Under the pieces are notes generated by a model, which was not told the origin of the DNA, ran no database searches, and saw only the letters and a program-made list of their open reading frames with translations. Below, one piece after another: positions 1 to 8,031 of a stretch of DNA of 53,979 nucleotides. This stretch comes from an uncultured Bacteroidota bacterium (GTDB taxonomy: Bacteria; Bacteroidota; Bacteroidia; Bacteroidales; CG2-30-32-10), in NCBI GenBank assembly GCA_903889915.1, contig CAISZK010000195.1:1-53979 (forward strand). Direction: 5' to 3'. The stretch's first letter is position 1, and each line of letters opens with the position of its first letter. The position numbers were made by a program, and so were the translations under genes.

Positions 1-713
1 TCGATGTGAAGATTCTTCATGTCAATTCCAAGCGGACTGATCTTTGTGATCGCTGAAAAACTCTTCAGGTAAAAACCACTCTTTTCTTTCATTGACAATG
101 AACGGATGTCGGCATAGATATAGTCGTTGATAATTGCAAGGTTCACAATCTGTGTGTTGATGCCGCTTAGCTCAAGGTCATTGAAGTCGGTGATGCCTTT
201 TTGCGGCACATTGTTCTGATCAATGAACTTGAAATTTGTGTTGATCAGCTTCACTGAACCAATATTTATTTTCCAGCTTTTACCGCTTTTTGTGGTGTCG
301 TTTGATTTAAAATAGTCAACAATGAATTGAAAATTGAAAGTTTTTTCGTTCTTATATTTAATGATATTCAGGTTGAGATCTTTTAAAACAATATCGTTGA
401 TGCTGATCACATTTCTGTTCAGAAAAAGATCATTCAGATCGAGCACGATGGCTTTTGAATCAAGAAAGGTTTTGTGATGAAGATCCTTTACTTCTACATC
501 TTCAAGAACAATATCTAAAAACATGGAGACATCCACTTTCCCGATGGTCACTTCGGTGTGCAATTTTTCTGATAAAACCGAAGCAGCTTTTTTTGCAATA
601 ATGGTTTGTACAAAACTAAATTGCAGCAGCAAATACAATGCTGCCGGCAGCGACAACACTGCCAGTAAAAAGTAAAGCCCTATTTTTCCTGTTTTTTTGA
701 TACCTTTGAAAAT
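1..713 (-). CDS. TamB-like (DUF490) protein, N-terminal part, cut by window edge
   Basis: The frame is open from the left edge to about 713 and encodes about 237 residues of an N-terminus. A basic stretch (FKGIKKTGKIG) is followed by one hydrophobic segment, then a beta-rich AsmA/TamB-like region with phrases such as TEVTIGKVDVSMFLDIVLEDV. Proteins of this kind are anchored in the inner membrane and span the periplasm, serving outer-membrane biogenesis or lipid transport. It is divergent from tsaD, a common pairing in Bacteroidetes. The start is a problem: no ATG, GTG or TTG precedes the hydrophobic segment in this frame. The best-placed codon is ATT at 711-713; the next conventional one is a GTG inside the hydrophobic segment. 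Family call from sequence style only. Confidence 0.6.
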   Translation of the reverse strand, partial: MFKGIKKTGKIGLYFLLAVLSLPAALYLLLQFSFVQTIIAKKAASVLSEKLHTEVTIGKVDVSMFLDIVLEDVEVKDLHHKTFLDSKAIVLDLNDLFLNRNVISINDIVLKDLNLNIIKYKNEKTFNFQFIVDYFKSNDTTKSGKSWKINIGSVKLINTNFKFIDQNNVPQKGITDFNDLELSGINTQIVNLAIINDYIYADIRSLSMKEKSGFYLKSFSAITKISPLGIDMKNLHI

Positions 714-847
714 TATTTTTAAAAACTAAAAAAGCAAACGGATATTTGGATAAAATGTTCAAAGTAAAACTAAAACTCAATTGCAAACTCTTTGAAGAAT
801 AAAAAAATTATAACAATGAATTGTTCAAAACCTCTAACGTCTTTTAA

Positions 848-908
848 ACTTTATGAACTTTAAAAACTTTACAAACCTTATAAACCTTACAAACCTTCTA
901 ACTTTTTA
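848..908 (+). repeat. 9-bp tandem repeat in the tsaD leader
   Basis: Six to seven consecutive copies of a nonamer of the form ACYTTANAA (ACTTTATGA, ACTTTAAAA, ACTTTACAA, ACCTTATAA, ACCTTACAA, then decayed copies) end directly at the tsaD start codon. The period is exactly 9 for the first five units. Confidence 0.75.
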
Positions 909-1931
909 ATGAGCATTTTTATTTTAGGAATAGAATCATCCTGCGACGACACATCGGCAGCTGTGATCAATGAAACCCGTATCCTTTCAAATTTCACCGC
1001 TAACCAGGATGTGCACAAGACTTATGGAGGTGTTGTTCCTGAACTCGCCTCACGTGCCCATCAGCAAAACATCATTCCTGTAATCGAGCATGCTTTGAAA
1101 CATGCAAAGATACGAAAAAACCAGCTCAATGCCGTTGCTTTTACCAATGGTCCCGGTCTTCTGGGTTCTTTGCTTGTTGGCGCTTCGTTTGCCAAAGCTT
1201 TTGCAATGGGCCTGAATATCCCTCTGCTAGAGGTTGACCATATACAGGCACACATTCTGGCGCATTTCATTCAGCCGGCAACCGGAGATAAAGATATCCC
1301 TGATTTTCCTTTTCTCTGCCTGCTCATTTCGGGAGGACACACACAAATTGTGATCGTCAAAGATCATTTTGATATGGAAGTCATCGGGCGCACCATTGAT
1401 GATGCTGCCGGTGAAGCCTTCGACAAGTCAGCAAAGATACTCGGGTTGCCATACCCCGGCGGACCTTTGATTGATAAATATTCAAAACAAGGAGACCCGA
1501 AAAAGTTCCCTTTTCCGCATCCTTCCATCAAAGAACTTGATTTTAGTTTCAGCGGATTGAAGACATCCATACTCTATTTCCTGCGTGACAAAATGAAAGA
1601 TGATCCGGGTTTTATTGAACAAAATAAATTCGATCTTTGCGCTTCTATTCAATCAACGATCGTTGACATACTGATGCACAAAGTTGAAAATGCAGTAAAG
1701 AAAACAGGCATCAAACAGGTTGCTATTGCTGGAGGTGTCTCAGCCAATTCAGGATTAAGAAAAGCCTTGTTGAACAAACAAAAAAGTGCGGGATGGAAAG
1801 TTTTTATTCCTGACTTTGAATACTGCACCGACAACGCGGCAATGATAGCCATCACGGGCTATTTTAAATTTCTTGATCATAATTTTTCCGATCAGAAATC
1901 ATCACCTTATTCCAGAAATATTCGTTCGTGA
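909..1931 (+). CDS. tsaD: tRNA N6-adenosine threonylcarbamoyltransferase TsaD
   Basis: TsaD transfers the threonylcarbamoyl group from threonylcarbamoyl-AMP to A37 of tRNAs reading ANN codons, acting with TsaB and TsaE in the cytoplasm. The 340-residue length is normal. It opens with ILGIESSCDDTSAAV, has the metal-binding pair H111 and H115 in DHIQAHILAH, the nucleotide-binding phrases LISGGHTQ and GGVSANSGLR, and the late conserved aspartate in CTDNAAMIA. The ATG at 909 fits the family N-terminus. It is a single-gene unit, divergent from the TamB-like gene. Confidence 0.97.
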   Translation: MSIFILGIESSCDDTSAAVINETRILSNFTANQDVHKTYGGVVPELASRAHQQNIIPVIEHALKHAKIRKNQLNAVAFTNGPGLLGSLLVGASFAKAFAMGLNIPLLEVDHIQAHILAHFIQPATGDKDIPDFPFLCLLISGGHTQIVIVKDHFDMEVIGRTIDDAAGEAFDKSAKILGLPYPGGPLIDKYSKQGDPKKFPFPHPSIKELDFSFSGLKTSILYFLRDKMKDDPGFIEQNKFDLCASIQSTIVDILMHKVENAVKKTGIKQVAIAGGVSANSGLRKALLNKQKSAGWKVFIPDFEYCTDNAAMIAITGYFKFLDHNFSDQKSSPYSRNIRS

Positions 1932-2226
1932 AACAATGATCGGAAGTATAATTGATTCTTTCCTTTTTAATTTAAGGAAGATATATGCGGGATGATATCA
2001 AGGCGGAATAATAGATGCTAGTGAAATATTAATAGGGTAGACACAGCTTTTAAAATTGCTTATGCATTGACTCATTTTCGAATTGATTATGCTTTAAATT
2101 ATCATCACCACTATTTCTAATGCAAAGTAATAGATCAACGCGCTATTTCATCATTTGTGGTTTTTGTTCGAATGTTATAACAGTTGAAATGCCTTTACTC
2201 TATCGGATTTTATAAATTCTGTGTGT

Positions 2227-3342
2227 TTATCCATGGATGAATATTTCTGTTTTCCTGATTGTTTTCCGTTTTGTGAAATGTTCTGAATCTCCGTATTCGT
2301 TGTACACAATTTCTTCGCCTATCATCTTCACCCTGTTTGCAAGGCAGTCAAGACATTCGTCAGCTTCTTCGTCAATACATGGTTTGTTTTCATAAAGAAG
2401 GTAATTGCTTTTATATTTGCCGGGTGTAAGGTTTGGCATCAGCACATTTGCACCGGCTTTCAGTCCGCGTTCTCTTCCCATTTTCATGATAGATTGAAGC
2501 GCTGTTGTTGATGCGATGTTGATAAAAGGCATCATGATTCGTAAAATCGCGATCATGCGAAGTGACAGGTTGAACCGTTCAGGGAGAGGCAGCAACATGT
2601 CGTTGTATTTGTATAAAGGCGTGTCAGCGTGTTCGAGATAAGGGCCCATGCCTACCATATCAATGCCCATTTTTTTTATGAATAAAAGATCGTCGGCAAG
2701 ATATTCTGTTGTTTGAAAGGGCAATCCTATCATTACTCCTGTTCCGGTTTGGTAACCCGCTTTCTGAATGTTTTCAAGGCATTTCAAGCGTGTTTTATAA
2801 TTGTGCAAATCATTAACGGGATGAATTTTTTTATAAAGCGTTTCATTGGAAGCTTCAATGCGAAGCAAATATCGTTGCGCCCCGGCATCGAACCATTCTT
2901 TGTATGTTTCGAATGATTGCTCTCCCAGTGAAAGTGTAATCCGGAATTCAGGGTTTGTTACTTCCTTAATTTTGGTTATCAGATCTGTTATTCTTTTCGT
3001 AAAACCGATATTGTTTTGCTCACCTGACTGCAGCACAATGCCTGTGAATTTGTTTTTTTGAGCGAAATCAACAACATTGATAATTTCTTCGTCGGAAATG
3101 GAATACCTGTTGACTTTTGTATTGCCGGCCCGGATGCCACAGTAGAAACAATTTTTTTTGCACTGATTTGAAAACTCTATAAGTCCCCTCAAATAATCTT
3201 TTTTCCCTACACAACTTTCCTTGACCGAATATGCTTTTTTAATCAGAGTGTCGTGATCTTCTTTGGTGGTAAGTGAAAGCAAGGAAATGATATCAGCCTT
3301 CGACAGTTCCTGTTTGGATAATATTTCACTTACGGTATTCAT
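2227..3342 (-). CDS. hydE: [FeFe]-hydrogenase maturase HydE (radical SAM)
   Basis: HydE is a radical SAM enzyme needed with HydF and HydG to assemble the di-iron subcluster of the H-cluster; it acts in building the dithiomethylamine bridge. The 371-residue protein has the CX3CX2C radical SAM motif in NQCKKNCFYCGIR near residue 60. Its C-terminus has CX7CX2C (CIDEEADECLDC), which matches the second-cluster cysteines known in HydE. The ATG at 3342 gives a normal N-terminus. A 480-bp spacer full of small hairpins separates it from hydF, so it may be transcribed separately from the main operon. Confidence 0.95.
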   Translation of the reverse strand: MNTVSEILSKQELSKADIISLLSLTTKEDHDTLIKKAYSVKESCVGKKDYLRGLIEFSNQCKKNCFYCGIRAGNTKVNRYSISDEEIINVVDFAQKNKFTGIVLQSGEQNNIGFTKRITDLITKIKEVTNPEFRITLSLGEQSFETYKEWFDAGAQRYLLRIEASNETLYKKIHPVNDLHNYKTRLKCLENIQKAGYQTGTGVMIGLPFQTTEYLADDLLFIKKMGIDMVGMGPYLEHADTPLYKYNDMLLPLPERFNLSLRMIAILRIMMPFINIASTTALQSIMKMGRERGLKAGANVLMPNLTPGKYKSNYLLYENKPCIDEEADECLDCLANRVKMIGEEIVYNEYGDSEHFTKRKTIRKTEIFIHG

Positions 3343-3417
3343 GAATTATTTTCATTAGTGTTCCGGTAAATTATTGCAATCGGTTTTTTTAATACTTATT
3401 AAACATGACTATCCGAT

Positions 3418-3678
3418 AGATATCGCCCCGATGGGGCTTATTTTTGTCGTTTGAATTTTTACTACAAAGATTCCACCTCTATGAGGTTTTTAATCCTGCT
3501 TAAGCACTAATCACGTAGTGATTTAATCTTTGTAATTAACGGTTGCAGGAGGAAGCAAAAACAGCGTAGCTGTGACATCTTTCTTATTATAATCTCTTTC
3601 TGGTTTTTATATCGCAGCTACGCTGCTTCATTGCTCTCTTTACTTTTTGTTACAAAGATATTGCTCCTACGGAGCATT
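3418..3678. repeat. Array of six small hairpins with different stems (REP-like)
   Basis: The gene-free stretch 3343-3821 holds six 5-6 bp stems with 3-nt loops: GCCCC-GAT-GGGGC (3425), ACCTC-TAT-GAGGT (3474), AATCAC-GTA-GTGATT (3509), ACAGC-GTA-GCTGT (3561), GCAGC-TAC-GCTGC (3614) and GCTCC-TAC-GGAGC (3663). Most are flanked by ACAAAGAT or a close variant on the same side when orientation is normalised; units three and four are inverted relative to the rest. Stem sequences differ but pairing is always kept. No ORF or promoter was seen here. Confidence 0.8.
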
Positions 3679-3821
3679 TTCCATCTTCACCTCCCAACAT
3701 TTCAAAGTTTCTAAAAATTCTTACGATAACGATCTTCTTTGTTCCTGTGAATATCTATAAGAATTCTTCAACTTGACCAAAGGAGATAGGCAGTTAAAAT
3801 ATTTAATGGGATAGTCATGAA

Positions 3822-5045
3822 TTATTTAATAAATGGTGCAACTGCTCTGTCAAAAATTCCATTGATATAAGCTATTGTCAGCCCGTAATTGCTGACAGGA
3901 ACGCCTGCTTCAATGGCATCAGCCAACCGACTGAATATTTGTTTGCGTGTGATCATACATCCGCCGCACTGAATAATCAAAGCATAATCTGTAATGGGAT
4001 TTTTTATTTCATTCAAGCCTGCAACGGTTTCAAATTCCAGTTTTTTCTTTGTGAATTCTTTCAACCAGCGTGGAATTTTATACCTGCCGATATCTTCACA
4101 ACTTACCTGGTGGGTGCACGATTCAAGAATTAATATTTTGTCGCCATCTTTCAGCGTGGCAATTTTTAAAGTTCCATTGATGTATTCATGAAAAGGGCCA
4201 CGCATATTGGCATAAGCAACACTAAAGCCGGTTAAGGGAATTTCAGGAGGAATGATTTTATTTACAAATCCGAATGCCTGGCTGTCGGTAATAACTAATT
4301 TTGGTTTGATTCCTGTCTTTTTCAGAAATAATTCAGCTTCCGTTTCCTTAACCACAATATTGATTGCATTGTTATCGAGAACATCGCGGATAGCCATTAC
4401 CTGTGGCAGGATCATTCTTCCCTCGGGAGCTTCAGAATCAACAGGCGTGATGAGCATCACAATATCGCCTCGTTCAATGATGCCTTTTAATAAAGATGGG
4501 TTTTTATAAGCTGTTTCCGGTATCGTGTTCTTAAGCGCTTCGATGATCCCTTCAATATTTAATTTTGTTCGTGAACTAAATTCAACAACCATTGCGTTTG
4601 TGAATTGGTCAATAGTTTTTATTGTTGAATTCAATAAAGGCTCAATATCGGTTTTGTTGTGCACGATCAGATATGGAATATCTAATTTGATGAATTTCTG
4701 AATAAGCATTTTTTCATAATCACCGAAAATGTTATTTGCTATAAGCAGGATGGCACAATCAATTAGCTTAATAACTTCCAGTGTTTTTGCAATTCTTTTT
4801 TCGCCGAGTTCCCCGCTGTCGTCAATACCGGCGGTATCAATGATGATGGCAGGGCCGATACCGAATATCTCCATTGATTTTTTTACGGGGTCGGTGGTTG
4901 TTCCAGCAATTTCAGAAACTATAGCAATATCAAGCTTTGTGAGAGCATTGATGAATGAACTTTTGCCGAAATTTCTACGGCCAAAAATTCCAATGTGCGG
5001 TTTGTTATCTCTTCCTTTTGACATAATTTTATTGTTTGAATTCAT
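3822..5045 (-). CDS. hydF: [FeFe]-hydrogenase maturation GTPase HydF
   Basis: HydF is the scaffold GTPase on which the di-iron subcluster is assembled before delivery to HydA. The N-terminal Ras-like domain has the P-loop GRRNFGKSS, the G3 motif DTAG and G4 NKTD. The C-terminal cluster-binding region has CTH, then 46 residues, then QCGGC. The family motif is CxHx(46-53)HCxxC, so here the second histidine is glutamine. The 407-residue length is typical. The start codon lies directly after the hydG stop (5046), indicating tight co-transcription. Confidence 0.95.
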   Translation of the reverse strand: MNSNNKIMSKGRDNKPHIGIFGRRNFGKSSFINALTKLDIAIVSEIAGTTTDPVKKSMEIFGIGPAIIIDTAGIDDSGELGEKRIAKTLEVIKLIDCAILLIANNIFGDYEKMLIQKFIKLDIPYLIVHNKTDIEPLLNSTIKTIDQFTNAMVVEFSSRTKLNIEGIIEALKNTIPETAYKNPSLLKGIIERGDIVMLITPVDSEAPEGRMILPQVMAIRDVLDNNAINIVVKETEAELFLKKTGIKPKLVITDSQAFGFVNKIIPPEIPLTGFSVAYANMRGPFHEYINGTLKIATLKDGDKILILESCTHQVSCEDIGRYKIPRWLKEFTKKKLEFETVAGLNEIKNPITDYALIIQCGGCMITRKQIFSRLADAIEAGVPVSNYGLTIAYINGIFDRAVAPFIK

Positions 5046-6467
5046 TTACAAATACAAATCTCTTTCTCCCTGTTTAATTTTTACAAGCCTTTTTATGACT
5101 TCTTCTTGCAACGATTTATCAACAGTGGTAATATTTTTCAATATCAACTTCCATCCTTTTTCTTTTACGTTTTCTGATGCATAATCCATCAGGTATTCTG
5201 CAAGTGTGAGGAGTGCATTGGGCGTACAATATTTTTTGATAAACCCGGGAACTGAAAATTCCATGAAATGCTGACCTGTTCTGCCTTTTCTGTAGCATGA
5301 TGTGCAGAAAGAGGGGAGATAACCTTTGTCAATAAGTTCTTCCATGACTTCTGCCAGGGAGCGATCATCGTTAATTTTGAATTGTTCCCGTCGCAGGTTT
5401 TGTTTTTCAGAATCGGGTTTTGCATAGGCTCCGATTTCAATTTTTGTTCCTGCATCTATTTGCGAGCAGCCGAATTCAAGAACTTCTTTCCTGATATTTT
5501 CAGGTTCCCTTGCAGTAAGAATTAAGCCGGTATAAGGCACAGCAAGACGAAGGATAGAGATTATCCGGACAAATTCTTCATCGCTGACTTTGTAAGGAAA
5601 TGAATTATCCATCACGGAAGCGTCCTGTATCCTGGGAAAAGAGATTGTATGCGGACCTACATTGAAACATGCTTCAAGATGGTTGACATGACGGACAAGA
5701 GATAATAATTCAAATTTCCAGTCGTACAAACCAAAAAGAACACCAATACCCACATCATCAATTCCGGCTATCTGGGCTTTATCCAAAGAAGTAAGCCTGT
5801 TTTCGAAATCAGCTTTTTTCCCACCCAGATGATATTTCCCATAAGTTTCTTTATGATAAGTTTCCTGGAAGATCTGGTATGTGCCGATGCCTGAATCTTT
5901 GACTTTTTTAAATCCTTCAACTTCGAGAGGGGCTGCGTTGATATTTACACGGCGGATTTCTCCATTCTTTTCTTTCACCTTATAAACCGTTCTGACACAT
6001 TCGGCAATATAGTCAGGTGAATATTTTTCATGCTCACCAAACACAAGAATCAGTCTCTTCTGCCCTGTGTTTTCAAGCGCTTTGACATTGTTTACCAATT
6101 CTTCATTATCGAGTGTGTGGCGAATCTCTTCCTTGTTTGAAGCACGAAACCCGCAGTATGAACAGTTGTTACGACAGAGGTTTCCGACGTACAATGGCGC
6201 AAACAAAACTATACGATTGCCATAAACTTCTTTTTTTAATTTTCTGGCTCCTTCTTTTATTTCGTCAATCAGCCGCGAATCTTCAGAATTGATAAGTATG
6301 GCCGTTTCCCTGAGGCTGAGTCTTTCTTTAGAAAGCGCTTTGGTAATAATCTTGCTTACTTCTCCCGGTTCCGGAATGATCTTTAACAGATCTTCAATTT
6401 CTTTATTGTCAATGTATGGCTTTAAAGGAATGTCTTCGATTGCATATTTTTGCGGTACGAATTTCAT
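5046..6467 (-). CDS. hydG: [FeFe]-hydrogenase maturase HydG (tyrosine lyase, radical SAM)
   Basis: HydG cleaves tyrosine to supply the CO and CN ligands of the H-cluster. The 473-residue protein has the radical SAM motif CX3CX2C (LCRNNCSYCGFRASNKE). Near the C-terminus it has CX2C followed by exactly 22 residues and a Cys (from CTSCYRKGR to KKYC), the CX2CX22C auxiliary-cluster motif specific to HydG and absent from ThiH. It is followed immediately by hydF and preceded, 21 bp away, by the receiver-kinase gene, so it belongs to the long hydrogenase operon. Confidence 0.97.
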   Translation of the reverse strand: MKFVPQKYAIEDIPLKPYIDNKEIEDLLKIIPEPGEVSKIITKALSKERLSLRETAILINSEDSRLIDEIKEGARKLKKEVYGNRIVLFAPLYVGNLCRNNCSYCGFRASNKEEIRHTLDNEELVNNVKALENTGQKRLILVFGEHEKYSPDYIAECVRTVYKVKEKNGEIRRVNINAAPLEVEGFKKVKDSGIGTYQIFQETYHKETYGKYHLGGKKADFENRLTSLDKAQIAGIDDVGIGVLFGLYDWKFELLSLVRHVNHLEACFNVGPHTISFPRIQDASVMDNSFPYKVSDEEFVRIISILRLAVPYTGLILTAREPENIRKEVLEFGCSQIDAGTKIEIGAYAKPDSEKQNLRREQFKINDDRSLAEVMEELIDKGYLPSFCTSCYRKGRTGQHFMEFSVPGFIKKYCTPNALLTLAEYLMDYASENVKEKGWKLILKNITTVDKSLQEEVIKRLVKIKQGERDLYL

Positions 6468-6488
6468 AATCCTGTTTTTTATTTTATT

Positions 6489-7610
6489 TCAATATCTCGG
6501 CAATGTTATTGTAAACGTGCTTCCTTTTCCGGAATTACTGGAAACGTCAATGTTCCCGTTATAGATTTCAACTATCTTTTTGACAATTGATAACCCAAGC
6601 CCGGTTCCGACAATGTCTTTTGTGCTTAAGTTTTTTATTCTTACAAATTCGTGGAAAAGCTTGGTAATATCATCTGCTGACATGCCAATGCCGGTGTCTT
6701 CAATAATTATATTCACCGCATTCCCCAGATCTTTGATGATGATGTATATCTGCCCGTTTTCCTTGTTGTATTTAACTGCATTTGAGATCAGGTTATTGAA
6801 AATTATCTCCATTTCCTGTCTGTCAGCTTTCATGAGGATACTTTCAGGAGCATCAAGGTAGATTTTTATGTTCTTCTGTTTTGCCAGTGGTTCAAAAGTA
6901 TCAATGGCAAATTTTGACACGTCAAATAAGTCCACTTCCTGCAAATGCCTGTTGTTTTGGCCGGATTCTATCCTTGTCAGATCAAGCATGTCGGATATCA
7001 GACTGCGCATGCCTTTCATTCGTAACAGAGAGCGCTCAATCATCTGATCATAATCTTCCAGTTTATCACCTGCCTGTCTTTCACGCATCATATTCATGTA
7101 GCCTTCTACAGCATTGATAGGAGATTTCAGTTCATGAGAAAGAACGGAGAGGAACTGGTGACGCAGTTCCTTGTCATTCTCCGTCATTTTTTTTGTCATC
7201 CGTTTCAGGTAAAGATGCTTGGTGATGCTCTCCATGGCAGCTTTTAATTCCTGAGGCACGAAAGGCTTAGGAACAAAGTTATAAGCACCGTTTTTTGTAG
7301 CAGTGACAGCAAGTTCCAGGGATGCATAGGACGTGATCATCATGACCTGAATATCGTATTTGTTTTTACTGACGTATTCCAAAACATCTATTCCAAGTAT
7401 TCCCGGAAGTTTGTTGTCGAGCAACATGATGTCCGTTTTATTTTCCTGTATAAAACTTATTGCCTCTTCTCCTGTTGCCGCTTCATGAATGTCGAATCCA
7501 AAATCTTCTTCCATGAAAGGGAATCCCACGGTGTAATTTCTCAGTATCCTGCATATCCCGGAACGTATCCCCGGCTCGTCGTCAACCACTAACACTAGTA
7601 ACTTTTCCAT
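6489..7610 (-). CDS. Receiver-histidine kinase hybrid (REC-HisKA-HATPase)
   Basis: The 373-residue soluble protein starts with a receiver domain (acidic pair D10/D11, phospho-acceptor D65 in MLLDNKLPG, conserved K115 in VPKPF). It continues with a HisKA dimerisation domain whose H-box SVLSHELKSPINA contains H159, and ends with a HATPase domain (NLISNAVKYN, DTGIGM, GTGLGLSIV). It has no transmembrane segment and no output domain. This order suits a kinase whose activity is set by phosphorylation of its own receiver, that is, a mid-step of a relay. It lies between the stand-alone receiver gene (15 bp) and hydG (21 bp). Its role in hydrogenase control is inferred from position. Confidence 0.9.
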   Translation of the reverse strand: MEKLLVLVVDDEPGIRSGICRILRNYTVGFPFMEEDFGFDIHEAATGEEAISFIQENKTDIMLLDNKLPGILGIDVLEYVSKNKYDIQVMMITSYASLELAVTATKNGAYNFVPKPFVPQELKAAMESITKHLYLKRMTKKMTENDKELRHQFLSVLSHELKSPINAVEGYMNMMRERQAGDKLEDYDQMIERSLLRMKGMRSLISDMLDLTRIESGQNNRHLQEVDLFDVSKFAIDTFEPLAKQKNIKIYLDAPESILMKADRQEMEIIFNNLISNAVKYNKENGQIYIIIKDLGNAVNIIIEDTGIGMSADDITKLFHEFVRIKNLSTKDIVGTGLGLSIVKKIVEIYNGNIDVSSNSGKGSTFTITLPRY

Positions 7611-7625
7611 GACTTTTGTTTTTTA

Positions 7626-8018
7626 TTACTTCATTAAACTGTTTATTTCTTTTTGAAGCTGATCGGGTCGCAAACTCTTGTCAATATATCTGTCAGCCTT
7701 TATCCATGAGCGTTCACCAGGACTGTTGAGACCAAATACCAATCCTGTTTCTGCTGTAACAGCAGTGGCAATAATAACCGGAACATCAGGATATAATTTT
7801 TTGAGCTTATGACTGAGGATAAAACCACTGTCCTTGTTTTCCATCATAAGATCGAATATAGCAAGGTCGGGTTTGAAAAGAGTTAACTGTTCTTCTGCTT
7901 CTTTCTGGCTTGTGACTGCATGAACTTCAAAACCCATAAGTTTTGTGTTGACTTCCATGAAAGTTAAAAAATCGGGATCATCATCTGCAATCAGTACTTT
8001 TTTATTATTTGTTTTCAT
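7626..8018 (-). CDS. Stand-alone receiver protein of the hydrogenase operon
   Basis: This 130-residue single receiver has the acidic triplet DDD at 12-14, the phospho-acceptor D56 (LAIFDLMMEN) and a late K in DRYIDKSLRP. The segment before that lysine is extended (GERSWIKADRYIDK), also seen in the second receiver of the protein at 14245-15195. The ATG at 8018 was chosen over upstream starts because those would overlap the end of the sensor-kinase gene, while MKTNNKKVLIADDD is a standard receiver start. It carries no output domain, so it is probably a phosphate shuttle between the hydrogenase-like kinase upstream and the receiver-kinase downstream (inference). Confidence 0.88.
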   Translation of the reverse strand: MKTNNKKVLIADDDPDFLTFMEVNTKLMGFEVHAVTSQKEAEEQLTLFKPDLAIFDLMMENKDSGFILSHKLKKLYPDVPVIIATAVTAETGLVFGLNSPGERSWIKADRYIDKSLRPDQLQKEINSLMK

Positions 8019-8031
8019 AACAATGAAATTT

